A DNA stretch of 64,000 nt from R-RK-3 sp963834945 (GCA_963834945.1 CAWIDT010000009.1:620001-684000); one strand, 5' to 3'. Shown: positions 18,094-28,104, numbered from the stretch's first letter. The notes: generated from the letters alone by a model not told the origin. A program made the numbers and translations.

Positions 18094-18924
18094 ATGTATT
18101 CACGATCTGTAAGACAACTTGACAAAAGCGAAGAGATCCCGGCCTCTGCCGAAGCAGGCGGATGGAATAGCAATGTCCCGACCGCGCGGATGGGCGACCG
18201 GCTTGCCCGGCACATCTCGGCGCTCATCGGTTGCGGTGAATTCGGCGAGGGCGAACGCCTGCCCGCCGAAAGCGATCTGGCCGTTCGCTTCGGCGTTTCC
18301 CGCCCGGTCATCCGCGAAGCGCTCTCCCGGCTCCGCAGCACGGGAGTGATCACATCGCGGAAAGGCTCCGGCAGCTACGTTCAGAGGCGCGCCGAGCGTC
18401 CGGCCGAAATCCACGCGGAAATTGGCTTCGGCCCGCTCACCAGCCTCGCCCAGGTGCGCAAATGCTATGAGTTCCGCGTCAGCTTTGAGGGCGAGGCTGC
18501 CTACCATGCCGCCCAGGCCCGCAGCGCCGATATGCTGATCGCCATGCGCGATGCGCTAGAGCGCATGGCGACCGACATCGCGGAGATGGGCGGCATGAAT
18601 GCGGATCTGGCATTTCACCAGGCGGTGGCGCGTGCGTCGGGGAATGATTTCTTCGAGACGGTGATGCGGTCGATGCACAAGCCCCTCGAATTCGCGGTGA
18701 ACCTTGCCCGCAGTCTGGCCCTGACACGCTCGACGGAACATATGCTTACCGTCCAGGCTGAGCATGTAGCGATATACGAGGCGATCGAGGCGCAGGATAG
18801 GGACGCCGCGCGGCATGCCATGCGCCGGCACATCCGGAACGCCTGCTCGCGCGTCTTCGAGGGACCGGCCGGCAGCGCAATGCCTCCCGGCGGTTTCGCC
18901 GGCGACGACCGCGATCCTGCATGA
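18094..18924 (+). CDS. FadR/GntR-family transcriptional regulator
   Basis: 276-residue regulator. A winged helix (GDRLARHISALI, then ERLPAESDLAVRFGVSRPVI, REALSRLRSTGVITSRKGSG) spans about residues 32-100 and is followed by an all-helical FCD ligand-binding domain with the metal-type pattern: D and H in MNADLAFHQAVARASGN and H in AARHAMRRHI. Start ATG 18094; a later ATG at 18190 would remove only a disordered N-terminus. It lies just past the IS630 element and points away from the damaged sugar-transport genes, which it may once have regulated. Effector unknown, usually a sugar acid or other carboxylate in this group. Confidence 0.88.
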   Translation: MYSRSVRQLDKSEEIPASAEAGGWNSNVPTARMGDRLARHISALIGCGEFGEGERLPAESDLAVRFGVSRPVIREALSRLRSTGVITSRKGSGSYVQRRAERPAEIHAEIGFGPLTSLAQVRKCYEFRVSFEGEAAYHAAQARSADMLIAMRDALERMATDIAEMGGMNADLAFHQAVARASGNDFFETVMRSMHKPLEFAVNLARSLALTRSTEHMLTVQAEHVAIYEAIEAQDRDAARHAMRRHIRNACSRVFEGPAGSAMPPGGFAGDDRDPA

Positions 18925-19116
18925 CGCTCATCATCCCAGCTGGAGCGGAACGCCGTTGCGGGCGACGAGATGGGCGTGCAGAACGCGAAAACAGTCGGGT
19001 ATATTGAGCGGCCGAAGGGGCGTGCAGGTCCGCTTGGGTCATGACCCGAAATCACTGCTTCCTCGAGCACCCCCACGGACAGCCGCAGCACATCAAATGC
19101 GGTACCTATGGCAACC

Positions 19117-21711
19117 TCATACTTTCTTCGCCGCCTTCAGCACCGGGGTGACCTTGGCGGTGCGGTGCGACAGCGCCATCCGGGCCCTTGCCGTGACGGC
19201 CGGTGCGCTGACCGGCTTGCCGTCCTTGCGGGCAAGAACTTTGAGCACCTCGGATTTTCTGCCAAAGGCGCGGGGTTTGCCCTGTTCGAGCACCAGGATG
19301 TGATCGACGGCGTCGAGCGCATCCGGCCGGTGAGCGATCAGGATGACGGTGGTTCGCGATGCCCTGAGCGCCGCCATGGTCTGGTGCATGGCGGCCCTGC
19401 CGAGCACGTCGAGGTGGGCCGGCTCGTCAAGCACCACCAGCACGGGATCGCCGAACGCCGCGCGGGCGAGGCCGAGACGCTGGCGCTGGGCGGCGGAGAG
19501 GCGCAAGCCGTTTTCACCGACCTTGAAGTCATAGCGGTCCGGCAGGCCGGCGATCATATCGTGGATGCCGACCTTCTCCGCCAATCGGACGATCGAGTCC
19601 GGGGTGGCATTGGAATCGAAGCAGGCGATGTTCTCGCCAACGGTGCCCTCGCACAGCTCGACGGTCTGCGGCAGATAGCCGACCTTCGGGCCGAGCTCGT
19701 TGTGGTTCCGCATGCGCAGATCCGCGCCGTCGAGACGCACCCAACCGCAGCTGGGGGTCGCGAGCCCCGTCAGCGCGCGGGCGAGGGCAGATTTGCCCGC
19801 GGTGCTGGCGCCGATCACGCCGAGCGCCTCGCCGGGCTCCAGGGTAAAGCTGATGTGCTGGATCACCGGCAGCGCGGCGCCCGGCGGTGTCACCTGCAGG
19901 TCGCGCACCTCGATCCGGCCTTTCGGCAAGGGATGCGACGGGCGCTTTGGCTGCGCCGGATGGCGTTTGTGGAAGGCCTCCAAACGGCCAAGCGCATCAC
20001 GGGCACTGACCAGGCCGCGCCATTGCGACACCGCCCCGCCGATCGGACCGAGCGCCTTCCCGCCGATGAGTGACACCGCGATCATCATGCCCCAGGATAT
20101 CTCGTGCCCGATCAGGAGCAGCGCGCCCGCCGCGAGCAGCACCGACTGCATAATCATCCGGACGATCATCGAGGTCGACGCAAACACGGCCATCCGGTCG
20201 CCAGCCTCGCGCATCGACCTCTCGGCGCGCTGCTGGGCGCGATGCCAGCGGATGATGATCGGGTCTATCGTCCCCATCGCCACGGTCGCTTCGATGTTGC
20301 GGCTGCTCTCAAGTGCCAGCTGGGCGGCTTTCTCACTCGCCTTCCTGGCATCCTCCAGCAGGGCGCGCGTGCCCCTTTCGCTCGCGACCGCAATCACCGC
20401 CATAATAACCATGCCGATCCCGGTGATCACGCCCAGCGACCAGTGCATCATGGCGATGATCAGCAGGCAGATCGGCGCCGAGGGCAGGTCGAGGAACGTC
20501 GCTGGCCCGGAGCCGGAAACGAACTGGCGCAAGCTTGCGATATCGCGCAACGGCCCGTCCGGAATGCCCTTGCCGGTGGAGAGGCGATGGCGCAAGGCGT
20601 CGCGCGTCGCAGGGTCGAGCTGGGTGTCGAGGCGGCGGGCGGCGCGCTTGAGGATCTGGCCGCGCAGTATGTCGAGGAGGCCGAGCGCGCCGTAGAACAC
20701 CAACAGGAGGATGCTGAGCGCCGCCAGCGCCGGGATGCCGTCGGGGGCAAGCTCATAGGTCCCGACGAAAAAGAGTGGGCCGGCGAGCGTCAGGATGTTG
20801 GTGAACAGACTGAACACGCCGGCCGCCGCGCCCGTGCGTTTCACCGAGCGAACCGCGACAGCGACGATGTTCTGCGGCACGCGCGGCGGCGGCATCTGGG
20901 GCGCCTGGCCTTGCACCGGGTTGCGGGCGCGGCGCGCCGGTGTGGGCTGAGGTTGCAGTGGAGGAGGGGGCGCCTGATAGCGCAGCTCAGCGAGGAGGAG
21001 CTGGAGGCTTCCCCGGATAGCCGCCTGCTGACGGCGGATTTTGGCAAGGTATTGCTGGCGTGCCATCGCCGCGGCCTCCTGCCGCCGCACCGCGATAGTT
21101 GCCTTCCCTGGTTCCGCTCCGGCAATGGCGGCCCGCGACCGCGCAGTCTTCGCTTTGGATGCTCCGGGCCTGGTTTTGGCAGCGGACCGCGTTTCGGCCT
21201 GCCGCCTGGCCTCGCGGGCTTCTATCCCTGCCTCCCGATACTGCCGCGGCGTGTCCTCCGGGACGCGCCGCTGCGCCGGATGTGGGGCAGCGCCTTGGCC
21301 GGGCTGCGGATTGAATGAGCGGGGCGGAGCCGGTTCGGGTCGCGGCCCAGGCCTGCGGGCCGGGCGAGAGACGGCGTCAGGCGACCGCTCGGCCGCGCTC
21401 TCCTGGCACCAGGCGAGCGGAGGCATGCCCCAGTTTCGCCGTTCGCTGCCGTTGCCCGGGGATTCAGAGAGCGGCGCGTCATCTGCGATGACCGCGAATT
21501 CCTCGCGCGGCCAAGTGAATTCCTCCTGCGGCCATTCGCAGTCCGGCGCCGGTGCGGTGGGACGCGTATGCACGGACATCGCAGACTGATTGCGCGGAAC
21601 GACCGCTTGCGGCGGCCGGCGCGGCGGAGTTTCGTCCGACGCTGCTGCCAGGAGGCGGCGAATCGTCCACCTACCTTTCCGCTTCTGCGGACCGATCGAT
21701 ACGCGTGACAT
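19117..21711 (-). CDS. PrtD/HlyB-like ABC exporter (type I secretion) with long N-terminal extension
   Basis: 864-residue half-transporter. Residues 1 to about 285 are rich in Pro, Arg, Ala and Gln and probably disordered. Then comes the exporter membrane domain (FSLFTNILTLAGPLFFVGTY; DAARHRLSTG-like coupling region) and the ATPase domain with Walker A GASTAGKS near 632, a degenerate signature LRLSAAQRQRLGLARA near 735, Walker B VLVVLDEPAHLD near 753 and H-loop LIAHRPD. In PrtD relatives the signature is usually LSAGQRQR. No HlyD adaptor, TolC or RTX substrate gene lies nearby. It is convergent with FadR; 190 bases separate them and show nothing else. Confidence 0.85.
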   Translation of the reverse strand: MSRVSIGPQKRKGRWTIRRLLAAASDETPPRRPPQAVVPRNQSAMSVHTRPTAPAPDCEWPQEEFTWPREEFAVIADDAPLSESPGNGSERRNWGMPPLAWCQESAAERSPDAVSRPARRPGPRPEPAPPRSFNPQPGQGAAPHPAQRRVPEDTPRQYREAGIEAREARRQAETRSAAKTRPGASKAKTARSRAAIAGAEPGKATIAVRRQEAAAMARQQYLAKIRRQQAAIRGSLQLLLAELRYQAPPPPLQPQPTPARRARNPVQGQAPQMPPPRVPQNIVAVAVRSVKRTGAAAGVFSLFTNILTLAGPLFFVGTYELAPDGIPALAALSILLLVFYGALGLLDILRGQILKRAARRLDTQLDPATRDALRHRLSTGKGIPDGPLRDIASLRQFVSGSGPATFLDLPSAPICLLIIAMMHWSLGVITGIGMVIMAVIAVASERGTRALLEDARKASEKAAQLALESSRNIEATVAMGTIDPIIIRWHRAQQRAERSMREAGDRMAVFASTSMIVRMIMQSVLLAAGALLLIGHEISWGMMIAVSLIGGKALGPIGGAVSQWRGLVSARDALGRLEAFHKRHPAQPKRPSHPLPKGRIEVRDLQVTPPGAALPVIQHISFTLEPGEALGVIGASTAGKSALARALTGLATPSCGWVRLDGADLRMRNHNELGPKVGYLPQTVELCEGTVGENIACFDSNATPDSIVRLAEKVGIHDMIAGLPDRYDFKVGENGLRLSAAQRQRLGLARAAFGDPVLVVLDEPAHLDVLGRAAMHQTMAALRASRTTVILIAHRPDALDAVDHILVLEQGKPRAFGRKSEVLKVLARKDGKPVSAPAVTARARMALSHRTAKVTPVLKAAKKV

Positions 21712-22327
21712 CCAGATCTTCCCGCTGGGTTATTACAATAACAGCACCCGGCACGGCGAACAGACAATACAATCAGCAACCTTTAACCGCTCACGCAACG
21801 CCTGCAAAATGTCAGCTGTTCGTTGTTGGCAATCAAAATAGTATTAAAGCATTATGTGCATTTGTTGACTTCGATGCCCAATTAAATACACTTTTTTGAC
21901 ATTAAAAATGCATAAAGCAATGGAAGTAAAATCATATTTAAATTGAATACAACTTCAATCGAGGGAGGGAGGAGGAAGGTTTCCGGCGAAGTTTTTGGTG
22001 CTCAAAAGACACATTCATCTCAAATTATCGCAACAGTCACCGATTGCAACTTGCGTTGTAACCGAAATGCAACGTTCTTCGGGGCGAAAAAGCGCCTTCG
22101 GCAGAGGTGGAGAGGACCCACTGCAATCGCTACTTATGCCTAGCAATCGCTGGGTAATCCTTCGGTCTGGCGCACGCCACGGGTGCATGTCGATACGCGT
22201 ATGGAACGGAATCACTATTCTTGACCACGCCGGATGCGTTATCCGCTTCATCTTTGCAATGCTCGCGCTCCAGCGCGCTCGCGACGAGAGGGCCGGATCA
22301 CCTTGATCCGGGACCAGGGATACGCCC
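21712..22327. other. AT-rich intergenic region
   Basis: About 616 bases between the exporter start and the LacI stop. The part from about 21740 to 22000 is strikingly AT-rich for this genome, with runs such as ATCATATTTAAATTG. Open frames here have no motif or plausible start. It should contain the exporter promoter (minus strand); no convincing boxes, RNA gene or operator were found. Confidence 0.6.
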
Positions 22328-23398
22328 CTATGTCGCGGATAGCGTGGAATTGGTGTTGGCTGCGGACCCGGCTGGGCGCTCGTCGCTGTCCTTTAGCTCC
22401 CGCACGCAGCCACACGATCCCCGCAGAACAAGGGATGGGTCCAGGCGCATGGTGCGCGGCGGGAGATTGCGGTGCGCGATACGCTCGACGAGCATCGCCG
22501 CGGCCATCTCGCTGATCTGTTCGACGGGTTGGGCGATCAGTGTCAAGCGAGGCTCGAACAGATCGGCCCAGTCGAAATCGTCGAAACCCGCGAGTGCGAT
22601 GTCTTGCGGGATATGCAGGCGCCGTTCCCGTATCGCGTGCATCGCACCGATGGTTGACAAATTGTTTCCGGTAACGATCGCCGTAGGGCGATCGGGACGG
22701 TTGAGCAGCCGCAGCGTGGCCTGGATATTGGCTTCGGTGTCGTCACTGCCCAGTTCGAGCAGCGTATCGTCCCAGACGATGTCGTTTGCCGCCAGTCCAA
22801 GCCGGTAGCCCTCGATCCGCTCCGATGTCGTGGCGAGGCCGGCCTGGTTCGAAAGCATCCCGATTCGGCGGTGGCCGTGCCAGGCAAGATGGTCCACCAG
22901 CTGCTTGACCGCATTGGTGTTCTCGACGCCGATCTGATCGAAGTCCGCCGACATCAGGCGGTCCAGGAGGACGCAGGGAATGTCGTTTTCCCGCAAATAG
23001 CCGATGGCCCTCCGTTCGGGATCGGCGCACGGCGCCAGAATGATGCCGTCCACCCGCCGCTGATGAAATGCGCGGACCAGCTTCAATTCCTGGGCCGGAT
23101 TGTCGGCGGTATCGGCGAGGAACACCATGAGCCCCCGGCGCGTGCACGCCTTCTCGACCGCCTGGATGATGTCGCTGAAATAGATGTTGGAGAGCGAGGA
23201 GATCGCCAACCCGACGGTGTCGGTGGTGGCGCGCGCCAGGGACCGCGCCAGGATGTTCGGCACATAACCCAATTCATCCATGGCCTGCTCGATGGCCGCG
23301 ACAGTCTCCTGGCTGACGGCGCGCGTCCGATTGATGACATGCGATACCGTAGACTTCGTGACCCCCGCGCGCCGGGCTACATCGGCCATGGTGGCCAT
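22328..23398 (-). CDS. LacI-family transcriptional regulator
   Basis: 356-residue sugar-responsive repressor. The N-terminal HTH reads MADVARRAGVTKSTVSHVIN with the hinge helix YVPNILARSLA; the rest is the periplasmic-binding-like effector domain (TVGLAISSLSN, IIQAVEKACTRRGL, FDDFDWADLFEPRLTLIAQP). The start at 23398 has AAGGAG eight bases before it; codons further upstream overlap the ATPase gene. Last gene of the operon 27926 to 22328, so it is probably co-transcribed with the transporter it controls. The natural operator candidate is the palindrome at 28117-28142. Confidence 0.92.
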   Translation of the reverse strand: MATMADVARRAGVTKSTVSHVINRTRAVSQETVAAIEQAMDELGYVPNILARSLARATTDTVGLAISSLSNIYFSDIIQAVEKACTRRGLMVFLADTADNPAQELKLVRAFHQRRVDGIILAPCADPERRAIGYLRENDIPCVLLDRLMSADFDQIGVENTNAVKQLVDHLAWHGHRRIGMLSNQAGLATTSERIEGYRLGLAANDIVWDDTLLELGSDDTEANIQATLRLLNRPDRPTAIVTGNNLSTIGAMHAIRERRLHIPQDIALAGFDDFDWADLFEPRLTLIAQPVEQISEMAAAMLVERIAHRNLPPRTMRLDPSLVLRGSCGCVRELKDSDERPAGSAANTNSTLSAT

Positions 23399-23543
23399 GA
23401 TCTGATCTCCTTCCAAGAGGCTTATCGATGCGCGCCGGACCGCGCCGCGCCGTCCAAACAACTGGAACAGATTGTCATCGCGGTCCTGCGTGGGGCTGCA
23501 AGCACCGTGCCTGATCTGGGCGACCGATTTCCCGCCGGCGAAT

Positions 23544-24644
23544 CTACCCGCCGTGGGCCAGATTGGCGCCGGTCTCCGCATCGAAGAGATGCGCTATCTC
23601 CATGTTGAACGCGAAGGGCAACCTTTCGCCGACGGCGCTGGCATCCGTGGGCGGCACGCGCGCTATGATCCGGTGCGATCCGGCGGACGCGTCCAGCAGC
23701 GTTTCGTGCCCTAAATGCTGAACGACTTCGACCGTGAAATTGGCCGCGCTCGCTGTGGCGCCATTGGCGCCATCGATGGGACGCAGGCCCTCCGGGCGGA
23801 TGCCGAGGACGACGTTGCGGTGACGGTACGGCTGTAGCGCTGCCCGCGACCAATCGGGCAGTCGGATGGCGATGCCGGCTGCATCGTCGCGGAGGGCGTC
23901 CTCTCCGACCTCAAGATCGAGGAAATTCATCGCCGGAGAACCGATGAAGCCCGCTACAAAGCGATTGGCCGGGCGGTTATAGACCTCAAGCGGCGGCGCC
24001 ACCTGCTGAATTCTGCCTTCATTCATGATGACGATCTTTGTCCCCATCGTCATAGCCTCGGATTGGTCGTGGGTCACGTAGATGGTCGTGGTCTGTAACT
24101 CGCGGTGCATCTTGCTGAGGAAACTGCGCGCCTCCACCCGCAGCTTGGCATCCAGGTTCGACAAGGGCTCGTCCATCAGAAACACGCCCGGACGGCGGAC
24201 CAATGCGCGGGCAAGCGCCACGCGCTGGCGCTGACCGCCGGACAATTGCTTCGGCAGGCGATCAAGGTATGGCTCGATGCGCAGCCGTTCGGCGACGCCA
24301 TTGACCTGCTCCTCGATTTCGCCCTTCGCGGTTCGCCGGATTTTCATGCCGAAGGCGATATTGTCGTGGACCGAGAGATGCGGGAACAGGGCATAGGACT
24401 GGAAAACCATCGCGATGTCCCGGCTCTTGGGCGGAAGCTCGGTGACATCGCGCCCGCCGATCAGCAGCGTGCCGTTCGATATCGTCTCAAGCCCGGCTAT
24501 CATTTGCAGCGTGGTGGTCTTGCCGCATCCCGACGGCCCGACCAGCACGGTGAACTCGCCGTCCTCGATTTCCAGATTGAGGTCGGGAATGACCGTGTGG
24601 CGGCCATAGTGCTTTTCGACATTGATGAGCGAAACCTGGGCCAT
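23544..24644 (-). CDS. Sugar ABC transporter ATP-binding protein, UgpC/MsmK-like
   Basis: 366-residue ATPase of a CUT1 carbohydrate importer. Walker A GPSGCGKT near 38, signature LSGGQRQR near 135, Walker B LMDEPLSNLDAKLR near 156, H-loop YVTHDQSEA near 190, and a C-terminal TOBE regulatory part (VVLGIRPEGLRP). The chosen start MAQVSLINVEKHYG at 24644 is the family-typical N-terminus. It lies 37 bases after the permease stop and 145 bases before the LacI gene. Such ATPases are often shared among several sugar transporters. Confidence 0.93.
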   Translation of the reverse strand: MAQVSLINVEKHYGRHTVIPDLNLEIEDGEFTVLVGPSGCGKTTTLQMIAGLETISNGTLLIGGRDVTELPPKSRDIAMVFQSYALFPHLSVHDNIAFGMKIRRTAKGEIEEQVNGVAERLRIEPYLDRLPKQLSGGQRQRVALARALVRRPGVFLMDEPLSNLDAKLRVEARSFLSKMHRELQTTTIYVTHDQSEAMTMGTKIVIMNEGRIQQVAPPLEVYNRPANRFVAGFIGSPAMNFLDLEVGEDALRDDAAGIAIRLPDWSRAALQPYRHRNVVLGIRPEGLRPIDGANGATASAANFTVEVVQHLGHETLLDASAGSHRIIARVPPTDASAVGERLPFAFNMEIAHLFDAETGANLAHGG

Positions 24645-24681
24645 GCTGGAGTCCTTGCCTTCATTGCTACGCGCGTCGGCT

Positions 24682-25563
24682 CTAGCCCTTAACCGCGCCG
24701 GCGAAATTGCCGCTCGAAATCCTGCGATAGGCAAAGATAAACAGGAGCACGATCGGGATCTGCGAAATAACGAGGCCAGCGGCCGGCAGGTTGAACACTG
24801 ACATGTACCGATCGCTATTCAGCTTGAGCATGCCGACGGTGACGGGAAAATTGGCGTCGCTGTTCAGGAACACGAGCCCGAAGACGAACTCTTTCCAGAT
24901 CGCGATGAAATTCAGCGTATAGCCGACGACGATACCGGGCAGCGAGAGCGGCAGGATCACTTTCCAGAAAATCTGAAAGTCGGTTGCCCCCTCGATCTCG
25001 GCGGCTTTCTCGACCTCGACCGGAATCGTCGTCATGAAGCCGCGCAATATGAGGATCTGGCCCGGCATGCCGTAGACGCCGTGGACGATGATCAGCCCAA
25101 TCTTTGTGTCGAGCAGATGCAGCGTGCGTAACAGGTCATAGAGCGGAATGAGCACCGTCTGCTGCGGCAGCATCATTCCGGTCAAAAGCAGGCCGAACAC
25201 CAGCCGTTTTCCCGGCAGCTCGAAACGGCTGAGGGCGAAGGCCGGCACCAGGGCGAGCAGCACCGCAAGCGCCGAGCCCGTCGTCGCGTAAAGCATGCTG
25301 TTCGCCATCAGCGTGCCAAAACCTAGACCGTCCCACACGGCTCGGTAAGGTGCGAAGGTCGGCGACGCAGGCAATGAGAACGGCCCGGCGAGAAAGTCCT
25401 GGTTCGATTTGATCGACGTGATGGCGATAAGAAGAATAGGCCCGAGCCAGATCAGCGCGAGGACCAGCGCGGCGGCGGTCGCCAGGACCTTCGGCAGCAC
25501 GCGGCGAAAATGGGCGGCCGTCCAAACATGCGATCGTGGTCTGTTGAGAGCAATGTCAGACAT
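24682..25563 (-). CDS. Sugar ABC transporter permease, MalG/UgpE-like
   Basis: 293-residue CUT1 permease with six hydrophobic segments. The EAA loop reads EKAAEIEGATDFQIFWKVIL, with the conserved LPLSLPG following, and MLPQQTVLIPLYDLL is the usual MalG-like segment. Start at 25563 overlaps the stop of the upstream permease by eight bases. Forms the membrane channel with the 25556-26479 product. Confidence 0.92.
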   Translation of the reverse strand: MSDIALNRPRSHVWTAAHFRRVLPKVLATAAALVLALIWLGPILLIAITSIKSNQDFLAGPFSLPASPTFAPYRAVWDGLGFGTLMANSMLYATTGSALAVLLALVPAFALSRFELPGKRLVFGLLLTGMMLPQQTVLIPLYDLLRTLHLLDTKIGLIIVHGVYGMPGQILILRGFMTTIPVEVEKAAEIEGATDFQIFWKVILPLSLPGIVVGYTLNFIAIWKEFVFGLVFLNSDANFPVTVGMLKLNSDRYMSVFNLPAAGLVISQIPIVLLFIFAYRRISSGNFAGAVKG

Positions 25564-26479
25564 CGAAGGCTCTCCTGAGCACGGTCGAAAGCAGCAGCCC
25601 GGCGATGGCGATCGAGAGGACGAGAATGGCGACGCTCAGCGTTGCGCCATAGCCGAAGCGCGAATTCCAGAAGCTTTCGAGATAGACGAGATAGCCGAGC
25701 ACATTGGTGCGTCCGAACGGCGCGCCCTTGGTCATGGCGGCGATAAGGTCGAACGCCTTCAGCGACTCGAACAGAGTCAGCATCACCACCACCGCCGTCA
25801 CCGGCCGTAATTGCGGCAGCGCCACCTGCGTCATCATGCGGAGATGGCCGGCGCCCTCGATGCGCGCTGCGTCAAAGGTCTCTTTGGGCACGTCGCCGAG
25901 GCCGGCGAAGTAGAAGATCATCGGCAGGCCGGTATAGGCCCAGCCCGATATCGCGGCGAGCGTGTAAATTGCGATGTGGTAATCGCCGAACCATTCCCTC
26001 ACCAGGAAACCCAGGCCCACCGTCCGCAGCAGCGTATCGAAGGCGCCGAAGATCGGATTGAGGATCAAAAGGAACATCAGCCCAACGCCGATCAACGACA
26101 TCGTCACCGGGAAGAACACGATGGTGCGCAGCAGGCCGGGAAAATAGACGGCGCGCGCCCGCATCGCGTAAGCGATCAGAAAGCCAAGGGTGACGGGAAA
26201 GACCAAGGCGACCAGCAACCATCGGAGGTTATTGGTGAGCGCGACATAGAAGTATTTGTCGTTAAACAGCTGGACGTAGTTTGCCAATCCGACAAACCGC
26301 TTTGTCGGCGTCATTCCGTTCCATTCGTAGAAGCTCAGAACGATCGTGTAGATGATCGGATAGCCGATGAAACAAATGAATATCAGAACCGGCGCGATGA
26401 CACCGAACACCGTCACAAAGACGTGCCGCCGCGCGAAAGTGAACATCGATTGATTGCGAGCGCTTGAGCGAGCCATCAT
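25556..26479 (-). CDS. Sugar ABC transporter permease, MalF/UgpA-like
   Basis: 307-residue CUT1 permease. Six or so hydrophobic helices; EAA loop KETFDAARIEGAGHLRMMTQ with VALPQLRP. The long frame extends upstream, but the ATG pair at 26479 fits the protein family and leaves a short polar N-terminus; AAAGG precedes it. It follows the binding-protein stop by 142 bases, a gap without other features. Partner of the MalG-like permease. Confidence 0.91.
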   Translation of the reverse strand: MMARSSARNQSMFTFARRHVFVTVFGVIAPVLIFICFIGYPIIYTIVLSFYEWNGMTPTKRFVGLANYVQLFNDKYFYVALTNNLRWLLVALVFPVTLGFLIAYAMRARAVYFPGLLRTIVFFPVTMSLIGVGLMFLLILNPIFGAFDTLLRTVGLGFLVREWFGDYHIAIYTLAAISGWAYTGLPMIFYFAGLGDVPKETFDAARIEGAGHLRMMTQVALPQLRPVTAVVVMLTLFESLKAFDLIAAMTKGAPFGRTNVLGYLVYLESFWNSRFGYGATLSVAILVLSIAIAGLLLSTVLRRAFDV

Positions 26480-26621
26480 TGATGCCTTTTCGACAGAGTG
26501 GTTACACCGCGATGCATGTGGCTGAAGGACCGCCCCGATCCACTCAAACGGAGGGCAACGAGACGGCAAGTTGAGATCGGCGCCCTGGGCAAAGCCGAGG
26601 GCACCGATCTCCGGGAGGGGC

Positions 26622-27926
26622 TTAGATTTTGCCGCGAACCTTTACCGCTTCGTCTTCGGTAAGCTGCATGGCTTCCTCCGGCGTCATCGCGCCGCTGAGG
26701 ACCGCCTGCACGCCGTCGAGGAACTTATCCGAGATGGCCGGCGGGGTCGCATGGTCGACATGCATGAAGGTGAACGAGCCGGAATCCGCCATCACTTTGG
26801 CCAACCGCTTTTCCATATCGGTCAGGCGCGACAGGTCGGCCGAGGTATTGGACGGATAGGGTTTGTCGATTTCGAGTTTCTTCGACATCGCTTCGGGCGA
26901 CACCATCCAATTGATGAATTCCGCCGCCGCGTCCTTATTGGCGCTGCGTGCGTGGATCATCAACGTGTCCTCGGCGAACACCGACATGACAGCCTTTTCC
27001 TTACCGATCGGGGGCAGCGGGAAAAAGTCCATCGGCACGACACAGCATTTGGGCTGATCGCCGCGGAAGCGCCCGAGGTTGAAGGAGCCCTGATACCAGT
27101 GGAGGACCTTCCCTTGCGTCCACGGGACCATGGCGGGACCGACATCGATCGAGTTGAATGAAGGCTCGAACCAGCCGTCATCGGCCATCTTCTTCATCAT
27201 GGCGGTGACATCGACGGCGCGCTTGTCCGTCCACGGGATCTTGTTGCCGATAAGCCCCTCGTAGGTGTCCAGCCCGTATTTGTTCACCATGATGGCCGAC
27301 CACATGAACTGCGACGGCCACTTCTTCTGGTTGGCGAGCATGAACGGCGCGATACCGGCAGCCTTCGCCTTGGCGGCATTGGCCATCAACTCGTCCCAGG
27401 TCTTCGGCACGGTCAGACCCAGCTTTTCATACAGGTCCTTCCGATACCAGACGACCGACGCACCGATCTCGGTCGGCACGAAATATTTCTTGCCGTTGAA
27501 AGTCGCGAGCGACACGCTGGCGGGGTTCAACGTCTTGTCCCAGCCATATTTGGCGTAATAGCCGGTGAGGTCGGCCGCGAACCCGTTATCGATGATTTCC
27601 TTGGCCCGTCCGCCCTCCCAGGAATAGAAAACGTCCGGGGGGTTGCTGGAGCTCAATTCGATGGTCTGCTTTGTCTTATAGGTTTCACCGTCGACGCTGG
27701 CTCCGGTGACATGGATGCGGCCGCCATTCTTCTTGTTCCACTCGTCGATCATCCAATTGGCGTAGATCTCCGAGGATGGCCACGGGGCACGATAGAAATA
27801 GCGCAGCTCGATCGGGGCTGCTTCGGCCAGCGTGGCGGTCGAAGCCAGGCACGTCGCGGCGGCGAAGAACAACGCGGTGGATTTCAGGAATCTGCGGCGG
27901 CGAAGTGCGTCTCGGATGTCAGGCAT
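26622..27926 (-). CDS. Sugar ABC transporter substrate-binding protein, extracellular family 1
   Basis: 434-residue binding protein. The N-terminus has a twin-arginine-like stretch (RRRRFLKSTALFFAAATCLA) and a cleavage site after LAEAA, so export by the Tat path is possible. Family-1 landmarks include NPPDVFYSWEGG, KKYFVPTEIGASVVWYRKD and KTWDELMANAAKAKAAGIAP. The open frame extends upstream, but a strong GGGAGGA site precedes the ATG at 27926. First gene of the operon 27926 to 22328, about 180 bases downstream of the operator-promoter region at 28105-28142. Confidence 0.92.
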   Translation of the reverse strand: MPDIRDALRRRRFLKSTALFFAAATCLASTATLAEAAPIELRYFYRAPWPSSEIYANWMIDEWNKKNGGRIHVTGASVDGETYKTKQTIELSSSNPPDVFYSWEGGRAKEIIDNGFAADLTGYYAKYGWDKTLNPASVSLATFNGKKYFVPTEIGASVVWYRKDLYEKLGLTVPKTWDELMANAAKAKAAGIAPFMLANQKKWPSQFMWSAIMVNKYGLDTYEGLIGNKIPWTDKRAVDVTAMMKKMADDGWFEPSFNSIDVGPAMVPWTQGKVLHWYQGSFNLGRFRGDQPKCCVVPMDFFPLPPIGKEKAVMSVFAEDTLMIHARSANKDAAAEFINWMVSPEAMSKKLEIDKPYPSNTSADLSRLTDMEKRLAKVMADSGSFTFMHVDHATPPAISDKFLDGVQAVLSGAMTPEEAMQLTEDEAVKVRGKI

Positions 27927-28104
27927 TTTTAATTCCTCCCGAGGTTGGTGAGGCTTCGTCACGCGACCGCATATTTCGCAAAAGAGAGGGCCGTCTACGT
28001 CATCGAATCCGCGCGCTGACACTCGGAACGGGTGCATTTTGCATGGAGACGATGGGCATTCGACCTTTCCCGAAGGGCCGCGGTCTCGTAAGCGCGCCAA
28101 GGAA

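Noticed and set aside
18615..19091. Minus-strand frame beginning MLRLSVGVLEEAV, which recalls the end of PLP-dependent Cys/Met enzymes
   Set aside because: Only seven or eight residues match and the rest is antisense to FadR. Too weak to call a relic.
26480..26569. Upstream extensions of several minus-strand frames (e.g. before the permease at 26479, the binding proteins at 3869 and 27926 and the LacI gene at 23398)
   Set aside because: The extensions run through ribosome-binding sites, promoters or neighbouring genes and are not family-like, so shorter starts were chosen.
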